From: CAZCSY01 sp964501505
GTDB taxonomy: Bacteria; Omnitrophota; Gorgyraeia; Velamenicoccales; Velamenicoccaceae
Direction of reading: 5' to 3'
NCBI GenBank assembly: GCA_964501505.1
Contig: CAZCSY010000036.1
Span: 1 to 14,409 of the forward strand
Length of the DNA stretch: 14,409 nt
Shown here piece after piece: positions 5,780 to 12,484 of this stretch (position 1 is its first letter; each line of letters starts with the position of its first letter). A program made the position numbers and the translations under genes. Below the pieces are notes generated by a model. The model saw nothing but the letters and a program-made list of their open reading frames with translations, made no database searches and was not told the origin of the DNA.

Positions 5780-6698
5780 CATCTTAATCTGCGGAAAGGG
5801 TTTTATCGGCGAGAAGCTGGAGGCGGCCCTGGGCGGCCGGGCGGTGGCGACCTTCATCCGTTCTTTTGCGGATGCCGAAAGGATCGTCAAAAAGTACCGG
5901 CCGCGCGTCCTGATCAATGCGATCGGGTACACCGGCGTGAAGAACGTGGACGACTGCGAGAAGGACAAGGAAGGGACCCTGATGGCGAACGTCTTTGTCC
6001 CTATCTGGCTCGCGGAGGCGGCTGTCAGACACGGCATCAAGTTTGTCCACATCAGCAGCGGCTGTATCTATCGCTACGATTACCGGAAAGACACGCCGAT
6101 CAACGAGACGCGGGCGCCCGACTACTTCGACCTTTTTTACAGCCGCACCAAGATTTATGCCGAGCAGGCGCTCAGGCCCTTGTGCGACCGGCACAACGTC
6201 CTCATCGTGCGTATCCGCATTCCGCTCGACAACCAGCCGCACCCGAAGAACGTCCTGACGAAGCTCCTGCGTTACGGTAAGGTCATCGAGCTCGCCAATT
6301 CCGTCACCTACGTGCCCGATTTCCTCCGGGCCCTGAAGTTTTTGTTGCGGCGCGATGCGCGCGGTATCTATAACATCGTCAATAAAGGGGCGATGCGCTA
6401 TCGCGACCTCATGGAGGCGTACCGCCGCCGGCGCCCCGGCTTTACCTATAAGGAGATCCGTTTCCGGTCGCTGGGCTTGAAGCGCACGAACCTTATCTTG
6501 TCCTGCCGCAAGCTCGAGAAGGCTGGTTTTCGCATGCGGCCGATCCGATCCGTTTATAAGGAATGCATCCGGGAATACGTCCGGCAGGGCGGCTCATCCG
6601 GTCCTTCGATTCCCCCGCCTCCGGCGGGGGCGCTCAGGATTCCGCCCTTGGGGCGAAAAGAAAGGTGCCGCGGGCATGTCCGCGGGACTCCACAATAG
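5766..6698 (+). CDS. NRS/ER-like 4-keto-sugar epimerase/reductase (RmlD superfamily)
   Basis: A 310-residue SDR with the loop GKGFIG (10-15), NAIGYTGVKNVDDCE (51-65), SSGCIY (97-102) and the catalytic pair Tyr125 and Lys129 in YSRTK. The order NAxGxTGxxNVDxCE, GCIxxYD, FYSxTK, then the arginine-rich RIRIP with a region resembling PKNVLTKLLRYGKV matches plant NRS/ER (UER1), the C-terminal half of plant RHM, and mimivirus L780, which do both 3,5-epimerisation and 4-reduction of the 4-keto-6-deoxyglucose nucleotide. Classical RmlD only reduces. The gene sits between rmlA and rmlB, so it likely finishes dTDP-L-rhamnose. AAGGAG at 5753-5758 supports the ATG. Residues from about 275 onward (SSGPSIPPPPAG...) are encoded by palindromic repeat sequence and are probably not part of the fold. 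Confidence 0.85.
   Translation: MKRSDILICGKGFIGEKLEAALGGRAVATFIRSFADAERIVKKYRPRVLINAIGYTGVKNVDDCEKDKEGTLMANVFVPIWLAEAAVRHGIKFVHISSGCIYRYDYRKDTPINETRAPDYFDLFYSRTKIYAEQALRPLCDRHNVLIVRIRIPLDNQPHPKNVLTKLLRYGKVIELANSVTYVPDFLRALKFLLRRDARGIYNIVNKGAMRYRDLMEAYRRRRPGFTYKEIRFRSLGLKRTNLILSCRKLEKAGFRMRPIRSVYKECIREYVRQGGSSGPSIPPPPAGALRIPPLGRKERCRGHVRGTPQ
6595..6694. repeat. Palindromic repeat block overlapping a gene end
   Basis: This stretch covers the last codons of the NRS/ER-like gene. It contains CCCCCGCC-TCC-GGCGGGGG (6612-6630), CGCCC-TTG-GGGCG (6643-6655) and CCGCGG-GCATGT-CCGCGG (6668-6685). Three modules recur in the 12278-12539 spacer: CATCCGGTCC (6595-6604), CCCTTGGGGCGA (6645-6656), and the segment 6661-6694 ending in CCGCGGGACTCCACA. 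It appears to be one copy of a dispersed GC-rich repeat family. Confidence 0.7.
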
Positions 6699-6728
6699 CG
6701 TGTAGCGTGTGAACAGAAGCGGGGACCC

Positions 6729-7733
6729 ATGAAGAAAAAAAGAGCCACGATACTCGTGACGGGCGGCTGCGGTTTCATCGGCAGCGAGTTCGTCCGCCAG
6801 GGCGTGGCCGCCGGGTGCGACGTCGTCGTCGTAGACAAGGTGACGTATGCCGGCGACACGCGGCGCCTCGAGAGCGTGCGCGGCTGCTTTCGTCTCCACA
6901 GGGCCGATATCGGCGACGCGCGCAAGATGAAAGAGATCCTTCAAAAGGAGAGACCCGCGGGGGTCGTCCACTTCGCCGCCGAGACCCACGTGGACAGGAG
7001 CATCCAGGCGGTCCATCCCTTCGTGCGCACGAACGTCGAAGGGACGCTGGTGCTGATGGACGCCTGCCGCCGGCAGGGGGTCCGTCGGTTCCTTCAAATC
7101 TCGACGGACGAGGTCTACGGCGAGATCGCCCGCGGACACTTTAAGGAGACGTCGTCCCTGGCGCCGAACTCCCCCTATGCGGCCTCCAAGGCGGCGGCGG
7201 ACTTTTTCGTCAAATCCTATATCCGTACCTACGGCTTTCCGGCGATGATCGTCCGGCCGTCGAATAACTACGGACCCTGGCAGTATCCGGAAAAACTCGT
7301 GCCGGTCGTCATCCTGAAGGCATTGAGAGGTCAGTACATCCCCGTCTACGCCAGGGGGCACAACGTGCGCGAGTGGCTGCACGTCAGCGACTGCGCCCGT
7401 GGTGTCTGGCGCGTCTTTCGTAAGGGCCGGACCGGTGAGACCTATAACATCGGCAGCGGCCAGGAGCGCCGCAATATCGATACGGTCAAGCTGCTGCTGC
7501 GCCTGATGGGTAGGCCCGAGGAGATGATCCGTTTTGTCAAAGACCGGCCGGGCCACGATATCCGCTACGCCCTGGACGCGGCAAAGGTGAGGGGGCTGGG
7601 GTGGCGGCCGCGCGTGACATTCGAGCGCGGCATGCGGGACGTGGTGGCGTGGTGCCTGGATCATCGCCCGTGGCTGGAGGGGCACCTGAAACAGCTCACC
7701 CGATATTGGAAGACGGTCTACCGGAAGGCGTAG
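6729..7733 (+). CDS. rmlB: dTDP-glucose 4,6-dehydratase
   Basis: A 334-residue SDR. NAD-binding loop TGGCGFIGS (11-19); DKVTYAGD (36-43) is the sequence after strand 2 that is typical of RmlB; FAAETHVDRSI (82-92); catalytic Thr126-Asp127-Glu128 in STDEVYG; Tyr150 and Lys154 in YAASK; RPSNNYGPWQYPEKL (176-190), close to the RmlB consensus. It converts dTDP-glucose to dTDP-4-keto-6-deoxy-glucose, using the RmlA product. Order here is rmlA, NRS/ER-like, rmlB, with no classical rmlC nearby; the RmlC-like gene at the left edge belongs to another group. The start follows a weak purine run, GCGGGG at 6719-6724, after the repeat block. The next gene's ATG is 5 bp after the stop. Confidence 0.94.
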   Translation: MKKKRATILVTGGCGFIGSEFVRQGVAAGCDVVVVDKVTYAGDTRRLESVRGCFRLHRADIGDARKMKEILQKERPAGVVHFAAETHVDRSIQAVHPFVRTNVEGTLVLMDACRRQGVRRFLQISTDEVYGEIARGHFKETSSLAPNSPYAASKAAADFFVKSYIRTYGFPAMIVRPSNNYGPWQYPEKLVPVVILKALRGQYIPVYARGHNVREWLHVSDCARGVWRVFRKGRTGETYNIGSGQERRNIDTVKLLLRLMGRPEEMIRFVKDRPGHDIRYALDAAKVRGLGWRPRVTFERGMRDVVAWCLDHRPWLEGHLKQLTRYWKTVYRKA

Positions 7734-7738
7734 GACGT

Positions 7739-9676
7739 ATGCGGTGGTTCGACAGGTTGAAGGTGGCGCTCGCACAGCCGGTGACGATCCGAAAGGACCG
7801 TGACTATTCGCTTGCCGCCGCCTTCACGCTCGTCGGGCTCTATGTGGCGCTCTTCGGCAGCGTCTCGACGCTCAAGTACTTCACCTTTGCGTACGACGAC
7901 TTTGATCTGGCGGTCCACGCCCAGGTCATCTGGAATCTGGCTTATGGCGGCTCGGGCACTTCCTCGATCCTAGGCCTGCACTTTCTCGGCAATCACGCGC
8001 ACCTGATCTCTTTTTTCATCGTTCCCCTCTACCGTCTCCTGCCGTACCCCTTGACCCTTCTCTGGTTGCAGACCTTGGCGCTCGGGGCAGCGGCACTCCC
8101 CCTGATCTTTCTGGCCAGAAGCGTCGTGGGCCGCGGCTGGTCCGTAGGCGTGACCCTGCTCTACGTCCTTTACCCGGGCCTGGCCTTCACCAACCTTTAT
8201 GAGTTCCATCCGACGGTCTTTGCGACCTTCTTTCTGTCCTGGACCCTGTGGATGTATCACACCCGGCGCTTCGGCGCCTTCGCTCTTTTTCTGTTTCTCG
8301 CGATGCTGTGTCAGGAGAATATCGCCCTGGCGGGCCTGGGCATCGGCGTCTATGCGTTCCTGCAAAGACGCTCGTGGCGCTGGAGCGTCTTTCCGTTTGT
8401 CTTCGGGGTCGCGTACTTCCTGGTAGCGGTGCGCGTCCTGATGCCCCATTACAACAGGGGCGTCATTAACTTTTTGCTCTTGTATGAGGGGCTCGGAGAG
8501 ACGCCGGGCGCCATCATCAAGACCCTGCTCTTCCATCCGGCAAAGGTCGTTGAGATCGTGGCCACGGCGCACAAGGGGTTCTATATCGCGGTGCTCTTTC
8601 TGCCGGTGGCGTTCCTGCCGGTCCTGCACCCCGTCTCGCTCGTCGCTGTTATGCCGTTTCTCTTCCAGCATCTTTTGTCCACCCGGCCCTCGGACACGCA
8701 GATCTACTTTCACTATACCGCGGAACTCATCCCGTTCATCTTTTACTCGTGCGTCTTCGGCCTGGGCCGTCTGCTCGAGAGGTGGAACCGGGATATGCTG
8801 CGCGGACCGCTCATCGGCTTTCTCCTCGTCGTGGCCGTCATTTTCAGTCTCACCCTTGGTCCCCACACCGGGATGATGACGAGCCTGTTCGGCAAGATGC
8901 GCAAGACCCCGCGCGACCGCATCAAGGAAGAGCTTCTCTTGGAGATTCCTCCCCGCGCCGGCGTCGTGGCCACCTTCGAATTCTTGCCGCACCTCGCCAA
9001 CCGCAGCGAACTTTATTCTTTCCATCACGTCTATTCCGGCCTCTACACGCTTTCCCAAAAGCCGTATGTCCTGCCCGAGACGACGCGCTTCGCGATCATC
9101 GACTTCAAGGACGTTCGGACCTTCAAGGGTTTTCACAAGAAAGGCCGTGATAAGAACCTGAAGAAGTTTTTTGATTCGGGGCAGTGGGGAATCGAGGATC
9201 TCCGGGACGGGATCGTGCTCTTGAAAAAAGGGGGCCCGGACCGCTACCGGCTCTATGATATCCTCAGCGTGCCGCCGGTGCCCCAGTATGCCGTGAACAG
9301 GAAGACAAAGGAAGGCCTCGTTCTCCTGGGCTTCGATACGGACGGCCAGAGGCCCGGTTTTCTGCACCTTACTTTTTATTGGACCGTTGAGCAGCCGGTC
9401 GACCGCGAGATCGAGCTTTTCTTCGACGTCATGGATGACACGGGCCGGCGTCTCCATCGCTACCTGCGGCCTTCCTGTTATCTTATTTATCCCGTCCGGG
9501 CATGGCAACCGGGGGAGGTGGTCCGCGAGGAGCACTATCTGCCGTTGTCTGAGATCGCCTCGGCGGATGCCTATTCGTTGTTGCGCCTGGGGGTCAGCGA
9601 TTACGTGTCGGGCCGTGTCCTGCTCGACGAGAACGGTGCGGAGTTCAAGGGTATCAACATCGCCAGCTTCAACTGA
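7739..9676 (+). CDS. DUF2079 polytopic membrane protein, putative GT-C type
   Basis: 645 residues from the ATG at 7739; GGAAGG at 7723-7728 is a fair Shine-Dalgarno match. The frame stays open further upstream, but that part overlaps rmlB and looks like shadow sequence. There are many hydrophobic segments between residues 24 and about 420. DUF2079 hallmarks are YDDFDLAVHAQVIWNLAYGG (52-71, Asp53/54/56), LHFLGNHAHLISFFIVPLYR (80-99) and YEFHPTVFATFF (154-165). The acidic residues in the first outer loop resemble GT-C glycosyltransferases that use lipid-linked sugars; this is a family-level hypothesis. Residues from about 425 on are soluble: a middle part with LPHLANRSELYSFH, then a beta-rich domain with LTFYWTVEQPVDREIELFFD and WQPGEVVREEHYLPL, resembling a carbohydrate-binding-like appendage. 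Transfer of sugar to a surface glycan is plausible. Confidence 0.8.
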   Translation: MRWFDRLKVALAQPVTIRKDRDYSLAAAFTLVGLYVALFGSVSTLKYFTFAYDDFDLAVHAQVIWNLAYGGSGTSSILGLHFLGNHAHLISFFIVPLYRLLPYPLTLLWLQTLALGAAALPLIFLARSVVGRGWSVGVTLLYVLYPGLAFTNLYEFHPTVFATFFLSWTLWMYHTRRFGAFALFLFLAMLCQENIALAGLGIGVYAFLQRRSWRWSVFPFVFGVAYFLVAVRVLMPHYNRGVINFLLLYEGLGETPGAIIKTLLFHPAKVVEIVATAHKGFYIAVLFLPVAFLPVLHPVSLVAVMPFLFQHLLSTRPSDTQIYFHYTAELIPFIFYSCVFGLGRLLERWNRDMLRGPLIGFLLVVAVIFSLTLGPHTGMMTSLFGKMRKTPRDRIKEELLLEIPPRAGVVATFEFLPHLANRSELYSFHHVYSGLYTLSQKPYVLPETTRFAIIDFKDVRTFKGFHKKGRDKNLKKFFDSGQWGIEDLRDGIVLLKKGGPDRYRLYDILSVPPVPQYAVNRKTKEGLVLLGFDTDGQRPGFLHLTFYWTVEQPVDREIELFFDVMDDTGRRLHRYLRPSCYLIYPVRAWQPGEVVREEHYLPLSEIASADAYSLLRLGVSDYVSGRVLLDENGAEFKGINIASFN

Positions 9677-9690
9677 ATAATTAAATAATT
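9677..9690. other. AT-only stretch between the DUF2079 gene and the mobile element
   Basis: Every base from 9677 to 9690 is A or T, and the run starts directly after the TGA of a GC-rich gene. AATAATT is repeated in tandem with one A between. It may be part of the insert or an AT-rich target; the right side carries only a shorter T-rich run (10511-10517). Confidence 0.5.
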
Positions 9691-9710
9691 AGTGTCGTTT
9701 CTGCCTAACC
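9691..9710 (+). repeat. Left terminal inverted repeat
   Basis: AGTGTCGTTTCTGCCTAACC. It matches the reverse complement of 10491-10510 except at positions 13 and 15. Confidence 0.85.
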
Positions 9711-9778
9711 TTTTTATTGCTAAAGAGATACAAATAAATTATTGAGACGATCTGAACCTGTTCTGACAATTTGATGCC
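9711..9778 (+). other. AT-rich leader inside the mobile element
   Basis: This stretch separates the left inverted repeat from the transposase ATG. It contains an imperfect palindrome, TCTGAACCTGTTCTGA, near 9751-9766. No clear Shine-Dalgarno site precedes the ATG at 9779, so transposase expression may be weak. Confidence 0.45.
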
Positions 9779-10462
9779 ATGCCAAGACTACCCAGGATTT
9801 CCTTAGAAGGTTTAGTCTACCACATTATTCAAAGGGGCAATAACCGTCAGAATGTTTTCCGAGAACCGGAGGACTTTGAAAGCTATCTGCATGTTCTTAA
9901 GCGGTTCAAGAAGAAATACTCTTTCAAGCTTTACTGTTATTGCCTGATGAGCAATCATGTCCATTTTATTATTGAACCGACTCAAGCGAAAACACTCTCA
10001 AAAATAATCCAATCCATTACGTTAAGCCACATCCGGCTTTATCATTCCAAATATTCCTCTTCAGGACACCTTTGGCAGGGGAGATTTAAAAATCCTATCA
10101 TTCAGGCCGATAATTATCTCCTCCAATGTTTAAAGTATATAGAGCTCAACCCCGTGAGAGCCGGTATTGTTAAAACTCCCCAAGAGTATAAATGGTCAAG
10201 TTATGCTTTTCATGCGGCAGGCAAGGATGACATGAGGATATTGGATAAGGATGTTGTTTATTCATCATTGGCGCAGACAGATGAAGAACGCTATAAAGCG
10301 TATCAACGTTTCCTTGCCTTTGAACAAGAGGAGGAAATTGTTGAATGTATCAGAACATCAATGGCTAGCGGTATCTTAGGTTCAGAACAGTTTTCCGATA
10401 GCGTGAGGGGAAGCCTCGCCTTGTCAAAAACCAGATCGAGAGGCAGGCCGAGGAAACATTAA
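9779..10462 (+). CDS. REP-associated tyrosine transposase (Y1, HUH)
   Basis: A 227-residue Y1_Tnp protein that appears intact. It starts with MPRLPRISLEGLVYHIIQRG, typical of this family; the metal-binding HUH motif is His60-Val61-His62 in SNHVHFII; GHLWQGRF occupies 97-104; and the candidate catalytic tyrosine is Tyr120 in KYIELNPVRAGIV. The C-terminal region has the family pattern SGILGSEQFSDSVRG and ends with a basic GRPRK tail, probably for DNA contact. Such enzymes cut single-stranded DNA at hairpin-bearing ends and are the likely movers of REP palindromes. Codon use is AT-rich and unlike the flanking genes. The protein is complete, so the element may still be active or recently arrived. 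Confidence 0.93.
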   Translation: MPRLPRISLEGLVYHIIQRGNNRQNVFREPEDFESYLHVLKRFKKKYSFKLYCYCLMSNHVHFIIEPTQAKTLSKIIQSITLSHIRLYHSKYSSSGHLWQGRFKNPIIQADNYLLQCLKYIELNPVRAGIVKTPQEYKWSSYAFHAAGKDDMRILDKDVVYSSLAQTDEERYKAYQRFLAFEQEEEIVECIRTSMASGILGSEQFSDSVRGSLALSKTRSRGRPRKH

Positions 10463-10468
10463 TTTCTT

Positions 10469-10497
10469 CATAACCGTTTGTTATTATTATGGTTATG
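10469..10497 (+). repeat. Subterminal hairpin at the right end of the element
   Basis: CATAACC (10469-10475) pairs perfectly with GGTTATG (10491-10497), which is also the inner part of the right inverted repeat; the loop has 15 bases. GTAG follows at 10497-10500, recalling the tetranucleotide at the foot of REP hairpins, although here it is 3' of the stem. It is a candidate recognition structure for the Y1 transposase. Confidence 0.55.
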
Positions 10498-10510
10498 TAG
10501 AAACGACACT
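10491..10510 (-). repeat. Right terminal inverted repeat
   Basis: GGTTATGTAGAAACGACACT, the inverted partner of 9691-9710 at 18 of 20 positions. Confidence 0.85.
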
Positions 10511-10524
10511 ATTTTTATGGAACT

Positions 10525-10530
10525 GAGGGG
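10525..10530 (+). promoter_or_regulatory. Shine-Dalgarno site for the methyltransferase-GT2 gene
   Basis: GAGGGG lies 7 bases before the ATG at 10538. This favours that start over the in-frame ATG at 10517 and over a TTG at 10478, which lies within the mobile element. Confidence 0.7.
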
Positions 10531-10537
10531 ATCGAGT

Positions 10538-12277
10538 ATGAACAAAGACGATTTCATTGTGGTACGCTGCGACCTGTGCGGGGCGGACAATTACGACATC
10601 GTTTATAAGACGTATGAAGGGGACCTGGGCGCCCTCGAGGCGGATTATAAGATCTCCGACCATGGCGACGTCCAGGCCGTCCGGATCGTGCGGTGCCGCA
10701 GGTGCGGCCTGGTCTACGCCAACCCCCGGCCCCGGGCGTCGTTCCTTTCTGACAATTACCGCTCCATGGAAGATCAGGATTATGTGGCGCAGGAGGCGGG
10801 GCGGCGCCTGACGGCCAGGATGGTTCTTAAAAAACTGCGGCGGTTCCAGCGACGGGGACGCCGGCTTCTCGATATCGGCTGCGCCGCCGGCTTCCTTCTC
10901 GATGAGGCGCGCCGGGACGGATGGGAGGTTGCGGGCGTCGAGCTCTCCGAGTGGGCGGTTCGCTTCGCCCGCGAAGACCTCCTGTTGACGCACGTCCACC
11001 GGGGGACGCTCCAGGACGCCGGCTTTGAGCCGAACTCTTTTGATGCCGTCGTCATGACGGATACCATCGAACACCTCTTTAGTCCGCGGGAGCTCCTTGG
11101 CGCAATCCGCCGGCTCCTGAAGCCGACGGGGATCCTGTGCCTGAACACGCCCGATATCGACAGCTGGGTGAGCCGCGCGCTCAAGGCCCGCTGGTGGGGC
11201 GTCAAGCAGTCCCACCTGTATTATTTTAACCGCCGGACGATGAAGAGATTGCTTCGGGAGACGGGATATGTGCCGTTGCGCTTCGGCACGCACGCCCGGT
11301 CGTTCGCGCTTTCCTATTGGCTGGAGCGTCTGGCGCGCCACGACCCGCGTTTTAAAGGCCTCATCCATTTTGTCCTCAAAAATGAGGCATTGGGCCGCCG
11401 GCCGGTCACGTGGGACCTCGGCGATCAGCTGGAGGTGGTGGCGCGCAAAAGCCGCAGCCTGGAGTATCTCTGCGAGCTGGAGACCGAAGAGCGGCGGGAG
11501 GTCCGTCAGGACGCCAAGGTGATCGTCGTCCTGCCGGCCTACAATGCGGCCAGGACCCTGAAGAAGACCGTGGCCGATATCCCGAAGGACGCGGTCCACG
11601 AGATCATCCTCGTCGACGACGCCAGCTCGGATGATACCGTGCGCGTCGCCCGGGAGCTCGGGCTGAGCGTCTTCGTCCATAAGAAGAATCGCGGCTACGG
11701 CGCCAATCAGAAGACGTGCTACAAAAAGGCGCTTGAGCGCGGGGCAGACATCGTGGTGATGGTGCACCCCGATTATCAGTATGATCCGCGCGTCATCCCC
11801 GAGCTCATCGAGCCGATCCGTCAGGGCCGCGCCGATGCCGTCTTCGGTTCGCGCATGATGAAGGGCGGCGCGCTGGAGGGCGGGATGCCCCTGTGGAAGC
11901 ACAACGCGAATATCCTGTTGACGGCGCTGGAAAACGTCGTCTTGGGGGCGTCGCTCACCGAGTACCACTCGGGGTTCCGGGCCTACAGCGCGAAGTACCT
12001 GCATGCCGTCGCCTACGAGCTCAATTCGGACAACTTTGTCTTTGACACGCAGATCATCGTCCAGGGGATCGCGAAGAACCTGAGGATCGAAGAGGTCCCC
12101 ATCCGGACGCGCTACTTCGACGAGGCCTCCTCGATTCGCTTCGGACCTTCTGTCTGTTATGGCCTGGGTATCCTGATGACCCTGATCCGCTATAAGATTC
12201 ACGCGAGCGGTCTCTTCCGGCTGCGCTCCTTTACTTCGCATCCAGAATACCCTGCCCGTAAGGGTGGGGATGAATAG
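10538..12277 (+). CDS. Fusion of zinc-ribbon SAM methyltransferase and GT2 glycosyltransferase
   Basis: 579 residues in two enzymatic parts. The N-terminal part has four cysteines in a zinc-ribbon arrangement (Cys11, Cys14, Cys53, Cys56) followed by a class I methyltransferase: motif I LLDIGCAAGFLLDEA (110-124), acidic Glu135, TDTIEHL (174-180) and KPTGILCLNTP (195-205). Such ribbon-plus-methyltransferase proteins occur among sugar methyltransferases. The C-terminal part, from about residue 327, is a GT2 enzyme like polyprenyl/dolichyl-phosphate sugar transferases: VVLPAYNAARTL (330-341), ILVDDASSDDT (357-367), HPDYQYDP (410-417) holding the metal-binding acidic pair, and GSRMMKGG (437-444). 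It lacks the hydrophobic C-terminal anchor found in some members. The fusion suggests methylation and sugar transfer on one glycan or lipid carrier. The RAYT element is immediately upstream. Confidence 0.87.
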   Translation: MNKDDFIVVRCDLCGADNYDIVYKTYEGDLGALEADYKISDHGDVQAVRIVRCRRCGLVYANPRPRASFLSDNYRSMEDQDYVAQEAGRRLTARMVLKKLRRFQRRGRRLLDIGCAAGFLLDEARRDGWEVAGVELSEWAVRFAREDLLLTHVHRGTLQDAGFEPNSFDAVVMTDTIEHLFSPRELLGAIRRLLKPTGILCLNTPDIDSWVSRALKARWWGVKQSHLYYFNRRTMKRLLRETGYVPLRFGTHARSFALSYWLERLARHDPRFKGLIHFVLKNEALGRRPVTWDLGDQLEVVARKSRSLEYLCELETEERREVRQDAKVIVVLPAYNAARTLKKTVADIPKDAVHEIILVDDASSDDTVRVARELGLSVFVHKKNRGYGANQKTCYKKALERGADIVVMVHPDYQYDPRVIPELIEPIRQGRADAVFGSRMMKGGALEGGMPLWKHNANILLTALENVVLGASLTEYHSGFRAYSAKYLHAVAYELNSDNFVFDTQIIVQGIAKNLRIEEVPIRTRYFDEASSIRFGPSVCYGLGILMTLIRYKIHASGLFRLRSFTSHPEYPARKGGDE

Positions 12278-12283
12278 GCATTT

Positions 12284-12318
12284 GGGCCGGATGTCCCCCT
12301 TGGGGCGACATCCGGTCC
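12284..12318. repeat. Very stable hairpin, possible end-of-transcript structure
   Basis: GGGCCGGATGTC (12284-12295) pairs over 12 positions, one of them G-T, with GACATCCGGTCC (12307-12318). Inside it, CCCC (12296-12299) pairs with GGGG (12302-12305) across a TT loop, with one bulged C. It begins 7 bp after the stop of the fusion gene, so it could protect or end the transcript, but there is no T-run, so I do not call it an intrinsic terminator. Confidence 0.75.
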
Positions 12319-12364
12319 CACGGGGGAATCCCGAAAATGAAGCTCCGCCGACAGGAGCGGAAAC

Positions 12365-12401
12365 GGCGCCAAGAATCGATGGCTGCTTGTTATTCGGCGC
12401 C
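12365..12401. repeat. Inverted repeat
   Basis: GGCGCCAAGAAT (12365-12376) pairs with ATTCGGCGCC (12392-12401): six pairs, a two-base bulge, then four pairs. Confidence 0.65.
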
Positions 12402-12403
12402 CA

Positions 12404-12459
12404 GTGACACCCCACACCGCCCTTTCAAAGACAGGGCTGGTGCGTGGTAAAGGTGTCAC
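12404..12459. repeat. Long bulged hairpin closed by GTGACACC/GGTGTCAC
   Basis: The outer eight pairs are perfect (12404-12411 with 12452-12459). The inner part pairs further with bulges (CCAC with GTGG, ACC with GGT, GCCCT with AGGGC), about 20 pairs in all. The outer GTGACAC also appears in palindrome P3 at 3141-3147. Confidence 0.7.
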
Positions 12460-12484
12460 GGCTGTAAGGCCGCGGGACTTCACA
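12449..12484. repeat. Second copy of the module found at 6661-6694
   Basis: Both copies begin AAAGGTG, carry a GC-rich middle and end in CCGCGGGACTYCACA (12470-12484 here, 6680-6694 there; one difference in 15). Each lies about 35-60 bp upstream of the next gene. Confidence 0.65.

Larger units (their letters stand above)
9691..10510 (+). mobile_element. 820-bp Y1 (RAYT) transposon-like element with terminal inverted repeats
   Basis: The left end (9691-9710) and right end (10491-10510) are inverted repeats matching at 18 of 20 positions. They enclose one gene, a REP-associated tyrosine transposase. The base composition is strikingly AT-rich next to GC-rich genes on both sides, which indicates acquisition from another source. 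It lies between the DUF2079 gene and the methyltransferase-GT2 gene and ends 27 bp before the latter's start codon. I found no target-site duplication, as expected for HUH/Y1 enzymes. The inferred boundaries rest on the inverted repeats. Confidence 0.8.

Noticed and set aside
4892..6052. Long minus-strand frame opposite rmlA and the NRS/ER-like gene
   Set aside because: A shadow of GC-rich codons; the plus-strand proteins match known enzymes over their full length.
7601..7738. Upstream extension of the DUF2079 gene to an earlier start
   Set aside because: It would overlap rmlB by more than 130 bp and encodes a low-complexity, Arg- and Ala-rich stretch. The ATG at 7739 is followed at once by a family-like N-terminus.
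9677..9690. Target-site duplication of the Y1 element
   Set aside because: The tandem AATAATT occurs only on the left side; the right flank has no matching copy, and Y1 enzymes do not normally produce duplications.
10478..10537. Earlier start for the methyltransferase-GT2 protein inside the mobile element
   Set aside because: GAGGGG at 10525-10530 is well placed for the ATG at 10538, and the earlier codons lie in the transposon end.
12284..12318. Rho-independent terminator
   Set aside because: The stem is strong, but ACGGGGG follows it instead of a T-run. I kept it as a hairpin or repeat only.
10493..12415. A long open frame on the minus strand (640 codons) opposite the methyltransferase-GT2 gene
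   Set aside because: It mirrors a GC-rich coding region, shows no recognisable motif and spans repeat DNA. The plus-strand gene has clear catalytic motifs.
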